DNA of 64,000 nucleotides from Actinacidiphila acidipaludis (GCF_019890725.1 NZ_JAINZZ010000002.1:1-64000); one strand, 5' to 3'; counted from the stretch's first letter, positions 1 to 9,397 are shown. Translations and numbers: made by a program. The notes: generated by a model from the letters alone, not told the origin.

Positions 1-782
<782 letters not shown>

Positions 783-807
783 GGAGCGGCCGGGCTGCGG
801 GCGCTGT

Positions 808-1428
808 TCAGGCAGTGAGAGCGGCGGCCTTGCGGGCCAGCGCGGTGACCTCGTCCCAGTCCCGCGCGCGCAACGCCGTCGCCGGCACCATCCACGTCCC
901 GCCGACGCAGCCGACGTTGGGCAGCGCCAGGTAGTCGGGCGCGCGGTCGGCGTCGATGCCGCCGGTGGGGCAGAAGCGGGCGTGCGGCAGCGGCGATGCG
1001 AGGGACCGCAGATAGGCGGTGCCGCCGGCCGCCTCGGCAGGGAAGAACTTCATGTCGCTGACGCCGCGTTCGAGCAGTCCGAGTGCCTCGGAGGCGGTGG
1101 AGACGCCCGGCAGGAACGGCAGACCGGAGCCGCGCATCGCGTCCAGGAGGCGGTCGGTCCAGCCGGGGCTGACCAGGAAACGGGCGCCGGCCTCCCGCGC
1201 CGCGGCGACGTGGTCCGGGGTGAGCAGGGTGCCCGCGCCCACCACGGCCTCAGGCACGTCGCGCGCGACGGCGCGGATCGCGTCCAGCGCCGCGGCCGTC
1301 CGCAGCGTCACCTCGATCGCGGTGAGCCCGCCCGCCACGAGTGCCCGGGCGAGCGGCACGGCGGCGTCGGCGTCCTCCAGGACGACCACGGGCACGACCG
1401 CGGGGGCCAGGTCGAACACGGATGTCAT
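808..1428 (-). CDS. eda: 2-dehydro-3-deoxyphosphogluconate (KDPG) aldolase family protein
   Basis: A class I aldolase of 206 residues, the usual length for the Eda family. It would cleave KDPG to pyruvate and glyceraldehyde-3-phosphate in the Entner-Doudoroff route, or a related keto-deoxy sugar acid. Family features are visible: the active-site Glu in AIEVTLRT (about residue 39), the GAGT turn, and the Schiff-base Lys in MKFFPAEAAGG (about residue 127), followed by PTGGI. No ED dehydratase or sugar-acid catabolic gene is adjacent, so the physiological substrate is open. It converges with the phosphatase gene, 25 bp away. The ATG at 1428 starts directly at the conserved N-terminus. Confidence 0.85.
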   Translation of the reverse strand: MTSVFDLAPAVVPVVVLEDADAAVPLARALVAGGLTAIEVTLRTAAALDAIRAVARDVPEAVVGAGTLLTPDHVAAAREAGARFLVSPGWTDRLLDAMRGSGLPFLPGVSTASEALGLLERGVSDMKFFPAEAAGGTAYLRSLASPLPHARFCPTGGIDADRAPDYLALPNVGCVGGTWMVPATALRARDWDEVTALARKAAALTA

Positions 1429-1601
1429 GCGGGCATCCTGTCGGCTCGTCGCAGCCCCTGCAACGCCCGTTGCGCCCTCCGCAACGCTCCCATCAGCGAC
1501 GGAGCCCGGGGCGTGCCTCAGCAGCCCGTCAGATGGGAGGGCACGTCAGCGGGGAAAGGCCCGTCAGCTCGAGCCGGGCGCCGGGCCCCGGGCCCCGGGC
1601 G

Positions 1602-2384
1602 TCAGACCTCCGTCACCAGGACGTCGAGGCGCGGGTCGCCCGGGGTGTGGTCCAGGGTGTAGCCGAGGTCGCGCAGGGTGGCGGCGAGGGCGTCGGGGGT
1701 GCGGGGGCGGGCACCGGCGGTCAGGAGCGCCCGGACCAGACGGCCCTTCGTCGCCTTGTTGAAGTGGCTCACCACCGTCCGCTTCTCGACGCCGTCCACC
1801 ACGCTGACCTGCAGCACCCGCACCGTGGCCGTTCGCCGCGCCACCTCACCGCGCGGCTTCCACGCGCTCGCATACGCCGACGACCGCAGGTCCAGCACCA
1901 GCCCGCTGCCCGCCGCCTCCGGCATCACCTCGTCCATGAACGGCTTCCAGTACGCCGCGAGTCCGCCCAGCCCCGGCAGCCGCACCGCCATCGAGCAGCG
2001 GTAGGCCGGGATGCGGTCGCCGAGCCGGACCGCCCCCCACAGTCCCGAGAACACCAGCACCGACTGCTGGGCGCGGCGGCGCGCGGCCGTGTCCAGCGAG
2101 GCCACGTCCAGCGCGTCGTAGAGGACGCCGGTGTAGAGCCGTCCCGCGGGCATCGCGGGCGCCGTCCGCAGCCCGGCGTTCTTCGCCACCTCGCCGCGCA
2201 GCCCGGGGCTGAGCCCCAGCACCTCCGCGGCCTTGTCCTCGTCCGCGGAGCAGAGCGCGACCAGCTCGTCGAGGACGGCAGCACGCGCCGCGGTCAGGCC
2301 GGGCAGCGACAGCCCGTCGAGGGCGACGGGACGCCCGCGGCCGGCAGTGGCCTTCCCCTCGGACGGCGGCAACAGGACGAGCAC
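1602..2384 (-). CDS. yaaA: YaaA family (DUF328) peroxide-stress protein
   Basis: A 260-residue member of the YaaA/DUF328 family. The family is linked to lowering free iron and oxidative DNA damage during peroxide stress, and it has a DNA-binding fold. The hallmark PPSEGK motif is at residues 6-11. The frame stays open upstream to 2471, but GTG 2384 is the better start: a GAGGGAG ribosome site lies about 7 nt ahead and the protein then begins VLVLLPPSEGK as in the family. It is divergent from the RNB exonuclease gene, with a 66-bp shared promoter region. Confidence 0.85.
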   Translation of the reverse strand: MLVLLPPSEGKATAGRGRPVALDGLSLPGLTAARAAVLDELVALCSADEDKAAEVLGLSPGLRGEVAKNAGLRTAPAMPAGRLYTGVLYDALDVASLDTAARRRAQQSVLVFSGLWGAVRLGDRIPAYRCSMAVRLPGLGGLAAYWKPFMDEVMPEAAGSGLVLDLRSSAYASAWKPRGEVARRTATVRVLQVSVVDGVEKRTVVSHFNKATKGRLVRALLTAGARPRTPDALAATLRDLGYTLDHTPGDPRLDVLVTEV

Positions 2385-2450
2385 GGATCGACTCCCTCGG
2401 ACGGACTTCACAACCCGCAGCAGCCTACGGCCCCGCCGTACCCTCGCCGT

Positions 2451-4067
2451 ATGCCCCGCCGCCACCTGCACGTCTCGGCCGCCGACGGCTGCGCTCTGCG
2501 CACGGCGCTGCGGGAGCTGCGGGCCGGGCCGGACATGCCGGGGGAGTTCCCGGCGGCCGTGCTGGCGGAGGCGGAGGCGGTCTCCGCGGCTGTGACTGCG
2601 GCGGACTCCAAGGCTGCGGCGGCCTCTGTGACTGCGGCGGCCTCTGCGGACGGGGTGGCCTCGGAGGCGGCGTCCTCCCAGGCGGCGTCATCGCAGGCGG
2701 TCAGAACCGTTTCCGCACCCGTCGTCGTGCCCGGCCCCGGCGCGGCGGCTGGCCCACGCCACGACCGGGAGGACGCGACCGACCTGCCCCCGTACACGCT
2801 GGACCCGCCCGGCTCGATGGACCTCGACCAGGCGATGCACCTGGCCCGGGTGCCCGGGGGCGGCTACCGCGTGCACTACGCGATCGCGGACGTCGCCGCG
2901 TTCGTGACGCCCGGGCGTGCGATCGACGCCGAGGCGCACCGCCGCGTCACCACGCTGTACTTCCCGGACGCGCGCGTCCCGCTGCATCCGCCGGTGCTGA
3001 GCGAGGGGGCGGCGAGCCTGCTGCCCGGCCAGGACCGTCCCGCGCTGCTGTGGCGGCTCGACCTGGACGGGGACGGCACGGTCACCGCGGTGGACGTCCG
3101 CAGGGCGCTGGTGCGCAGCCGGGCCCGGCTGGACTACGCGGGGGCGCAGGCGGCCATCGACGCGGGTGCGGCGGAGGAGCCGGTGGCGCTGCTCCGGGAG
3201 ATCGGCACGCTGCGCGAGGCGCTGGAGGTGGCCCGGGGCGGGATCTCCCTCAACGTGCCCGAGCAGGAGATCACCGAACGCCCCCACCCCGGCTCGCCGG
3301 GCGTCTCCGACTACGTGCTGTCGTACCGCGTCCCGCTGCCGGCCGACGGCTGGAACGCCCAGATCTCCCTGATGACCGGGATGGCCGGCGCGGAGCTGAT
3401 GCTGCGCTCGGGCACCGGCATCCTGCGGACCCTGCCCAGCGCGCCGGACGGCTCGGTGGCCCGGCTGCGGCGGGTCGCCCACGCGCTCGGCATCGCCTGG
3501 CCGGACGGCACGCCGTACGCGGCCGTGGTCCGCGGTCTCGACCCGCACCGCACCGCGCACGCCGCCTTCCTGCAGGAGTGCACGACGCTGCTGCGCGGCG
3601 CCGGGTACACCGTCTTCCGCGACGGCCGCATCCCCGAGCACACCGTGCACGCGGCGGTCGCGGCGGCGTACACGCACTGCACCGCGCCGCTGCGGCGCCT
3701 GGTGGACCGGTACGCCGGTGAACTGTGCGTGGCCGCGGCCGCGGACCGGCCGGCGCCGGAGTGGGTGACGGCCGCGCTGGACGTCCTGCCGGGACGGATG
3801 GCCCAGGGCGCGGCGCGGGCCGCCCATGTGGAGCACGAGTGCCTGGACCTGGCCGAGGCGGCGGTGGAGCTGTTCGACGGGTACGTGGTGGACCTCAAGG
3901 AGGGTGCCGCCGGGATGGTGGGCACGGTCCACCTGGACGATCCGGCGGTCGTCGGGCGCATCGAGGCCGAGCCGGGGGGCCCGCGGCTGCCGCTGGGCAG
4001 GCGGCTGCGGGTCCGGCTGACGGCGGCCGACCCCGGCACGGCGAAGGTGCTGTTCGCGCCCGCCTGA
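2451..4067 (+). CDS. RNB-domain (RNase II/R family) 3'-5' exoribonuclease
   Basis: A 538-residue protein with an RNB catalytic domain, which hydrolyses single-stranded RNA from the 3' end. The metal-binding region DPPGSMDLDQAM (about residues 116-127) matches the Asp-rich RNase II signature, and RAAHVEHECLDLAEAAVELF lies near the C-terminus. Residues about 40-90 form an Ala/Ser/Val-rich linker encoded by near-repeats of a short G+C-rich unit (nt 2575-2700). The frame is open far upstream, but ATG 2451 fits: a -10-like TACCCT (2439-2444) sits 6 nt ahead, pointing to a leaderless transcript. The cold-shock and S1 domains of full RNase R are not obvious. rnpB follows 75 nt downstream. Confidence 0.85.
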   Translation: MPRRHLHVSAADGCALRTALRELRAGPDMPGEFPAAVLAEAEAVSAAVTAADSKAAAASVTAAASADGVASEAASSQAASSQAVRTVSAPVVVPGPGAAAGPRHDREDATDLPPYTLDPPGSMDLDQAMHLARVPGGGYRVHYAIADVAAFVTPGRAIDAEAHRRVTTLYFPDARVPLHPPVLSEGAASLLPGQDRPALLWRLDLDGDGTVTAVDVRRALVRSRARLDYAGAQAAIDAGAAEEPVALLREIGTLREALEVARGGISLNVPEQEITERPHPGSPGVSDYVLSYRVPLPADGWNAQISLMTGMAGAELMLRSGTGILRTLPSAPDGSVARLRRVAHALGIAWPDGTPYAAVVRGLDPHRTAHAAFLQECTTLLRGAGYTVFRDGRIPEHTVHAAVAAAYTHCTAPLRRLVDRYAGELCVAAAADRPAPEWVTAALDVLPGRMAQGAARAAHVEHECLDLAEAAVELFDGYVVDLKEGAAGMVGTVHLDDPAVVGRIEAEPGGPRLPLGRRLRVRLTAADPGTAKVLFAPA

Positions 4068-4142
4068 GGGACCGGACTCCGGGCGCAGGCGACGTGCCGG
4101 GGCGTGCGCGGAGCGCCTCGGGGGAGCCACTACGATGGGACC

Positions 4143-4556
4143 ACGGCAGACGAGCCGGGCGGACGGCCGCGTGGAGCCCCAGGGGCTTCCCGAGGAACGT
4201 CCGGGCTCCACAGGGCAGGGTGGTGGCTAACGGCCACCCGGGGTGACCCGCGGGACAGTGCCACAGAAAACAGACCGCCGGGGACCTCGGTCCCCGGTAA
4301 GGGTGAAACGGTGGTGTAAGAGACCACCAGCGTCCAGGGTGACCTGGACGGCTTGGTAAACCCCACCTGGAGCAAGGTCAAGAGGGGCCGCGGTTCGCCG
4401 CGACCCCGCGCGGACGACCGAGGGCTGCCCGCCCGAGTCCGCGGGTAGACCGCACGAGGCTGCCGGCAACGGCAGCCCTAGATGGATGGCCGTCTCCCGG
4501 CCGGCCGCGAGGCCGCCCGGTGACAGAACCCGGCGTACAGCCCGACTCGTCTGCCG
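4143..4556 (+). ncRNA. rnpB: RNase P RNA (type A, catalytic M1 RNA)
   Basis: Conserved RNase P core sequence begins GAGGAACGTCCGGGCTCC (about 4191-4208) and continues through CACAGGGCAGGGTG, ACAGAAAACAGACCGCC and, near the 3' side, TAGATGGATGGCCGTC and GACAGAACCCGGCGTACAG. The ends define P1: 5' GGCAGACGAGCCGGGC (4145-4160) pairs with 3' GCCCGACTCGTCTGCC (4540-4555) with a single non-Watson-Crick position. The length of about 412 nt fits actinobacterial rnpB. The RNA cleaves the 5' leader from pre-tRNA. A short T run at 4563-4567 could mark transcript ending. Exact ends are estimated from P1. Confidence 0.95.
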
Positions 4557-4717
4557 CTTCACGTTTTTGCAGGTCAAGGCGCTGACCTCCGAGGCGTGCT
4601 GCCCCCTGTCCCTCGAAGTCCCTCGAATCGCAACCAGTCCGTAGGGATAGTCGCGATGGGGTGCCCCAGGTGTGAGACTGGCGGAGGAAGACTTGGCGGC
4701 ACGACGGGGAGGCGGCT
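4557..4717 (+). promoter_or_regulatory. Spacer between rnpB and the XRE-ImmA gene, with an inverted repeat
   Basis: No gene is seen here. It holds a T run at 4563-4567, an inverted repeat AGGTCA (4571-4576) / TGACCT (4583-4588), and a GGGGAGG ribosome site at 4705-4711 serving GTG 4718. The inverted repeat could be an operator for the XRE domain encoded downstream; this is only a guess from its position. Confidence 0.35.
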
Positions 4718-5953
4718 GTGTCAGACGCACTGACGGGCAACGAAGCACTGGGTTCCCTGCTGCCCACGGCTGAGCCGCCGCCCGGTGCGGGACCGGCCGA
4801 GGTCGGACGCAGGATCGGGCAGGCCCGGGCCCGCCGTGCCCTGACGGGCGCTTCGCTGGGTGCGCTCGTCGGACTGGGCAAGGACCAGATCTCGAAGATC
4901 GAGCGCGGGCGGCGCAAGGTCAGCGCCCGGGAGCTGCCTAAGTTCGCTGAGGCGCTGGGCGTCACCGTGGCCCATCTGCTCGGGCAGACCTCTCGGCCCA
5001 CCCTGGCCATGGCCCATCGCCTGGCGGGCGACACCCGCTCTCGGGAGGACGGCAACGCCAGACGCCGGGCCCTTCAACTGCTGGAGGTCGAGGACGTCCT
5101 GGCCCAGCGGGCGGCGCCGGTGCCGGCCGTGCCGACCGCATCGGGACAGCAGGTGTTCGACTACGCGCGCGACGAGCTCTCCCAGCGTCCGCGCAACCAG
5201 GCCGAGGCGGTACGGCAGGGGCGACGGCTGGCCGAGCGGACACGCCACTGCGTGGGCCTCGGGTCGCACGAACTCGGTGACCTTCCCGGGCTGATCGAGC
5301 GGCACTTCGGCGTGGACGTGGCGCTGTCGCCGCTCGGGACGGAGACGGACGGTCTGTGCGTCCACGGCGACGGCGTGGCACTGATCGTGGCCAGCACCGA
5401 CTTCTCGCAGGGACACGTACGGTTCACCCTGGCTCACGAACTGGGGCACCACCTGCTGGGCGACCCGCGTGACGTCATCAATGAGGGCGAGCACGACATG
5501 TTCGCGGACGACCTGCAGGAACGCCGCGTCAACGCGTTCGCCGGCCATCTGCTGATGCCCGAGGACGGCATTCGGGAGACGCTGCGCTGGCTGAGCGCCG
5601 GGCGCGTCACCGAGCGCAGCCTGGTGGCCCTCATGGAGCAGTTCGGCGTCTCCCTGGCAGCCCTGATCTATCAGCTCTGCGTCATGGACCTGATCACCTA
5701 TGACCAGAGCAGGAACCTGCGCGGTCAGAGAGTGGGCGATCTCGTCGCCCAGCACACCTCGGTGGCTCCCACCGGTGCTGGGATCACGGTCCGGCGGACC
5801 GTCCGGGCGCCCGAGCGTCTGCTGAGCGCGGCTGTGGATGCCGCCCGCAGCCGACTCGTCGGACTGGGGGTCGTGGCGACGTTGCTGGAGCGCGAGGACG
5901 ACGAGGCGCTCTGGGACGCGGTGATGGAGTCCGATTCCGGGGTGCTCATTTGA
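4718..5953 (+). CDS. XRE-family HTH protein with ImmA/IrrE metallopeptidase domain
   Basis: A 411-residue protein. Residues about 28-90 form an XRE helix-turn-helix (LGALVGLGKDQISKIERGRR). A zinc peptidase of the ImmA/IrrE type follows, with the HELGHH motif at about residue 240 (FTLAHELGHHLLGD). In this family the peptidase cleaves a repressor, as in ICEBs1 or the Deinococcus radiation response, and HTH-ImmA fusions often sit in toxin-like or mobile modules. The GTG start has a GGGGAGG site 6 nt ahead. The stop overlaps the TTG start of the next ORF by 4 nt (TTGA), so the two are translationally coupled and probably work together. Confidence 0.85.
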   Translation: MSDALTGNEALGSLLPTAEPPPGAGPAEVGRRIGQARARRALTGASLGALVGLGKDQISKIERGRRKVSARELPKFAEALGVTVAHLLGQTSRPTLAMAHRLAGDTRSREDGNARRRALQLLEVEDVLAQRAAPVPAVPTASGQQVFDYARDELSQRPRNQAEAVRQGRRLAERTRHCVGLGSHELGDLPGLIERHFGVDVALSPLGTETDGLCVHGDGVALIVASTDFSQGHVRFTLAHELGHHLLGDPRDVINEGEHDMFADDLQERRVNAFAGHLLMPEDGIRETLRWLSAGRVTERSLVALMEQFGVSLAALIYQLCVMDLITYDQSRNLRGQRVGDLVAQHTSVAPTGAGITVRRTVRAPERLLSAAVDAARSRLVGLGVVATLLEREDDEALWDAVMESDSGVLI

Positions 5954-6438
5954 CGCGGGAGGGCGCGGTGCCCACACCCGCGCCCCCCCTGCCCGCCCTC
6001 TGGTTCGTCGACACCTCGTCCTTACTGTCCCTCGCCGTCGACGGCGGCCTGCGCCGGACCGTCCACGACGCCGGCCAAGCCTCGGCGGGCGTCAAAAGTC
6101 TGGCCGTAGCTGCGCTGGGGCAACTCGACTGGCTGGGCGAACCCGTGGACACGAGTGAACTGGTCGAACCCCGACGGGTCGTGGACATCCAGGACCTCCT
6201 GCGCAGCGGCCGGAGCCTCAGGCATCCGGCGGAACACTGGGCAGAGTCAGTGATCATGGCTGTGGCCGAGCGCATTCAGCGTCTGCAACCGCATCTGCTG
6301 TGCGAGGACCACAACGCGCGGGTCGAGTCCCGGCATCACAACCTCACGCCTTTCAGCTGCCGCGTCCCTTCGCAACCGCGCCCTCCAGGGGCTGAAAATG
6401 TGTCGCCGGGGGGTGGGTCGGTGGTTAGAGTGCGGCCC
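5950..6438 (+). pseudogene. PIN-like nuclease ORF, 3' truncated, reading through into the methyltransferase gene
   Basis: Starts at TTG 5950, coupled to the ImmA gene. Early residues WFVDTSSLLSLAVDGG look like the first acidic motif of a PIN-like nuclease. Around nt 6295-6355 LLCEDHNARVESRHHN looks like the later acidic motif. After PFSC (about nt 6360) the sequence becomes low-information Pro/Gly-rich and no stop is met, so the frame continues into the methyltransferase. I infer that the 3' part of a PIN-like gene was deleted. It carries a TTA leucine codon (6022-6024), rare in streptomycetes. It could instead be a real fusion protein ending at 7074. Confidence 0.5.
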
Positions 6439-7074
6439 GTGACGGGTGGTGGAGATCCGCGGGACGTGGTGCGGCGGGGGTATGACGCCGTGTCGGTGCG
6501 GTACGACGAGGCGTACGGCGCCGAGGGCAAGTACCGCGCGTGGCTGGGGGAGTTGGGGCGGTGCGTCCCGCCGCGCGGTGCCGTGCTGGATCTGGGGTGC
6601 GGCAGCGGAGTGCCGGTGGCCCGGGCACTGACCGCCCGAGGGTTGCGCGTCACCGGCGCCGACATCAGTGACGTACAGATCCGCCGGGCACGGCAGCAGG
6701 TGCCGGACGCGGAGTTCGTCCGCGCCGACATCACGGACCCGGCCTTCGTCCCCGGCGAAGACGCGACCTTCGACGCGGTCGTCAGCCTCTACGCCCTCAT
6801 CCACCTCCCCCTGGACGAGCAGCCGCGCCTCCTCGCGAGGGTCGGCCGCTGGCTGCGTCCGGGCGGCTGGTTCGTGGCCACCACGGGACACCGTGCCTGG
6901 ACCGGTGTCGAGGAGGACTGGCTCGGCGCCGGCGCCCCGATGTGGTGGAGCCACGCCGACGCGGCCACCTACCGTCGCTGGATCACCGAGGCCGGCCTGA
7001 TCGTCGAGCGCGAGGAGTTCGTGCCCGAGGGGGAAAGCGGGCACGCCCTCTTCTGGGCCCGGCGCCGCTCCTGA
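6439..7074 (+). CDS. Class I SAM-dependent methyltransferase
   Basis: A protein of about 211 residues with a Rossmann SAM-binding fold: motif I VLDLGCGSGVPVARAL, acidic residue in VTGADIS, then FDAVVSLYALIHLPLDEQ and LRPGGWFVATTG. The substrate cannot be told. The open frame extends upstream to 5950, but GTG 6439 is the likely native start: the family-type N-terminus (DPRDVVRRGYDAVSVRYDEAYG) begins there, and TAGAGT (6426-6431) ends 7 nt before it, as for a leaderless transcript. Nothing nearby suggests a pathway. Confidence 0.8.
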   Translation: MTGGGDPRDVVRRGYDAVSVRYDEAYGAEGKYRAWLGELGRCVPPRGAVLDLGCGSGVPVARALTARGLRVTGADISDVQIRRARQQVPDAEFVRADITDPAFVPGEDATFDAVVSLYALIHLPLDEQPRLLARVGRWLRPGGWFVATTGHRAWTGVEEDWLGAGAPMWWSHADAATYRRWITEAGLIVEREEFVPEGESGHALFWARRRS

Positions 7075-7084
7075 GCGACGGCCG

Positions 7085-7213
7085 TCAGTGGTGCCCGTGG
7101 GCCGTGTCGGACGCCCCGCCGAACAGCCGCGCGACGGCACGGAACGGAAGGGTGACGACGGTGGCGACGGCGTTGCCGATGGACGCGATCACGTCCGCGA
7201 TGGCTCTGAACAC
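7085..7213 (-). CDS. Small conserved actinobacterial protein (42 aa) with LPFRAVARLFGGAS motif
   Basis: A 42-residue ORF starting at GTG 7213 with a strong GAGGAGG site ending about 7 nt upstream and stopping at 7085-7087. The first half is hydrophobic (ADVIASIGNAVATVVTLPF); the second half carries RAVARLFGGASDTAHGHH, which I recall as a recurring short protein motif in streptomycetes. It could lie as an amphipathic helix on the membrane. Function unknown. Codon third positions are G/C-rich as in neighbouring genes. Confidence 0.7.
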   Translation of the reverse strand: MFRAIADVIASIGNAVATVVTLPFRAVARLFGGASDTAHGHH

Positions 7214-7366
7214 GTGTCGACCTCCTCGTGGGCGCTCCCGGCCCCCGGACACGCGGGGGACCAGCGATGACTACGGACTGCCTCGACCCTCGCCTGCCCC
7301 GGAATCACCCGGTTATCCCGGGTATGGGGACGCGTGTGCGGCCCCCTGGCGGGCAACCGAAACGAC

Positions 7367-8974
7367 ATGACGACCGTCCACTCAGAACGCGAAGCCAAGT
7401 TCGAGGGGACCGGGCGCTTCGATCCGGAGGACTTCCGGAAGCTGCCTGCCGTCGAGCAGGTCCGCGAGGAAGAGCCCGAAGAACTCGACGCCATCTACTA
7501 CGACACCCCCGACCTGCGCCTGCTCACCCACGATGTCACCCTGCGCCGTCGCAGCGGCGGCCACGACGAGGGCTGGCACGTCAAGCTGCCCGCCGGGGAC
7601 GGCGCCCGCACCGAGGTGCACGCGCCGCTGCGGGCCGGCAAGCCCGGTGACGTCCCGGAGGAGTTGCGCCGGCGCGTCGTCGCGTACGCGCGCGGACGCG
7701 ACCTCGTCCCCGTCGCGCACCTGCGCACCCACCGGCGCCGCCACACGCTGCTCGGCGCGAACGCCGACCCGCTCGCCGAGGTCGCTCAGGACAGCGTCGC
7801 CGCCCAGTCGCTGGAGCACGTCCCCGCGGCCCGCGGCGGTGCCAAGGGCACCGGTACGACCATCACCAAGTGGTTCGAGATCGAGGTGGAGCTGGAGGAC
7901 GGCGACGCCGATCTGCTGCCCGCCGCCGCCCGGCGGCTGAAGAAGACCGGCTGGCGCCGTTCGACCGCCGGTCACAAGGTCGACCGGGCACTGGCCGACC
8001 GCCTCGCGGCCGTGACGCGGCAGCGACCGCCCGCCGCGTGCGGCAAGCGAGGCCCGGACGCGAAGGCGCTGCGCAAGGGCTCGGCGGGCGACGCGGTCAT
8101 GACCCGGTTCCGCGAGCAGCTCACGGAACTGCTCCAGGTGGACCCGGGCGTCCGCGTCGACGAGCCCGACGCCCTGCACCGCATGCGCTCGGCCGCCCGG
8201 CGGCTGCGCAACCTGCTGCGCAGCCAGCGGCGCGTCCTCGACCGCTCCCGCACGGAACCCGTCGCGCGCGAACTCCACTGGCTGACCGCTGCGTTGGCGG
8301 AGGCCCGCGACCACGAGGTGCTGGCCGAGCGGTTGCACGACCAGGCCGCACTCCTGCGGGCGGAGGAGCACGCGCCGCGCGCCGCGCTCAAGGGGCTGGC
8401 CGGCCGGGTCCGCGACCAGGAACGTGCCCGGCACGACGTGGCCTGGCGCGAGGTGCTCGCCCTCCTTGACGGCCCGCGGTACTTCGCGCTCCTCGACGCC
8501 CTCGACAACCTGGCGGCCGATCCGCCGCTGCGGCGCGGCAGGGCGGCCAAGCCCGCGGTCAAGCAGGCGCGGAAGGCGGCGGAACGAGACCGGCGGCGGC
8601 TGGAGAAGCGGCTGGCCGCCGAACGGGACGCGCCCGCCGGGCGCGAGAAGGAGAAGGCGCTGCACGGCGTCCGCAAGGCGGCGAGGCGGCTGCGGCACTG
8701 TGCGGAGGCGGCGGAGCCGTACGGGGGTAAGCGGGCGCGGAGGTTGCGGAAGCGGGCGCGGGCGGTGCAGAAGCTTCTCGGTGGGCATCAGGATGCGGTG
8801 GTGGCTCGGCGCGCCCTCCTTCCGCTGGCCGCGGAGGCCCACTCGCGTGGGGCGGACACCTTCGGGTACGGGCTGCTTTTCGCTGTCCAGCAGCGGACGT
8901 TGGACGACGCACGGCACGCCCTGCCCCAGGCCTCCCGCCGGGTGACCGCCCCCAAACTCACCCGCTTCCCCTAG
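7367..8974 (+). CDS. CYTH and CHAD domain-containing protein
   Basis: A 535-residue protein. The N-terminal CYTH domain starts with the signature EREAKF (residues 5-10, ExExK) and continues with YYDTPDLRLLTHDVTLRRR and WHVKLP. The family hydrolyses triphosphate-type substrates in a tunnel. The C-terminal half (about residues 240-530) is a CHAD domain, an alpha-helical domain rich in Arg/Lys/His that binds polyphosphate. Such fusions are usually tied to polyphosphate metabolism. ATG 7367 was chosen because the frame upstream is not protein-like. It converges with the SpoIIE phosphatase gene across a palindromic repeat. Confidence 0.88.
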   Translation: MTTVHSEREAKFEGTGRFDPEDFRKLPAVEQVREEEPEELDAIYYDTPDLRLLTHDVTLRRRSGGHDEGWHVKLPAGDGARTEVHAPLRAGKPGDVPEELRRRVVAYARGRDLVPVAHLRTHRRRHTLLGANADPLAEVAQDSVAAQSLEHVPAARGGAKGTGTTITKWFEIEVELEDGDADLLPAAARRLKKTGWRRSTAGHKVDRALADRLAAVTRQRPPAACGKRGPDAKALRKGSAGDAVMTRFREQLTELLQVDPGVRVDEPDALHRMRSAARRLRNLLRSQRRVLDRSRTEPVARELHWLTAALAEARDHEVLAERLHDQAALLRAEEHAPRAALKGLAGRVRDQERARHDVAWREVLALLDGPRYFALLDALDNLAADPPLRRGRAAKPAVKQARKAAERDRRRLEKRLAAERDAPAGREKEKALHGVRKAARRLRHCAEAAEPYGGKRARRLRKRARAVQKLLGGHQDAVVARRALLPLAAEAHSRGADTFGYGLLFAVQQRTLDDARHALPQASRRVTAPKLTRFP

Positions 8975-8986
8975 CTCCCTCGGCCC

Positions 8987-9361
8987 CCGGACCTGCCCCC
9001 GGGCCGCCGTCGCCGTTTGCGCCACCGCGTGGGCTTGTCGCGCAGGGGGCACCTCCCGGGCGGAGTCTGGGGGACCCCGCGCCCCCTTCGGGGCACGACC
9101 TGCCCCTGGGGCACTCGCTGCTGCCAGGGGGTGGGGAGGAAGCGCTCCCCGCAGGAATGTGCATCCGCCCGACCAGCCAATTCGTAAGAACCCGCCATGC
9201 ACAGTCCGAGGAGACGCTTCCGGACTGCCCCCGACAAGTGGACGAACGGCAAGCGATGACAGGGGCGCGGGGTCCCCCAGACTCCGCCCGGGAGGTGCCC
9301 CCAGCGCGAACAGCCACAACGCACCGTTGGACGGCGACGGCGGCCCGGAGGCACCCCGGAA
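8987..9361. repeat. Long imperfect palindrome, MITE-like
   Basis: Two arms of about 100 nt in inverted orientation (about 8987-9086 and 9262-9361) flank about 175 nt. The inner 40 nt of the arms (9045-9085 and 9263-9302) are almost perfect reverse complements, and the outer ends share ACGGCGACGGCGGCCCGG-like sequence. The middle also folds on itself: TGTGCAT (9157-9163) pairs with ATGCACA (9197-9203). There is no transposase gene and no coding signal. It fills the gap between two convergent genes, where such elements are tolerated and may act as a two-way terminator. No target duplication was recognised. Confidence 0.75.
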
Positions 9362-9397
9362 GCCGACCAGGCATAGCCCAGCGGCAGGCGTCACCCC

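Noticed and set aside
4557-6440. Possible integrative element inserted at the 3' end of rnpB (HTH-ImmA/PIN module)
   Set aside because: No copy of the rnpB 3' sequence (GCCCGACTCGTCTGCC) was found after the module, and there is no integrase. Only proximity supports it.
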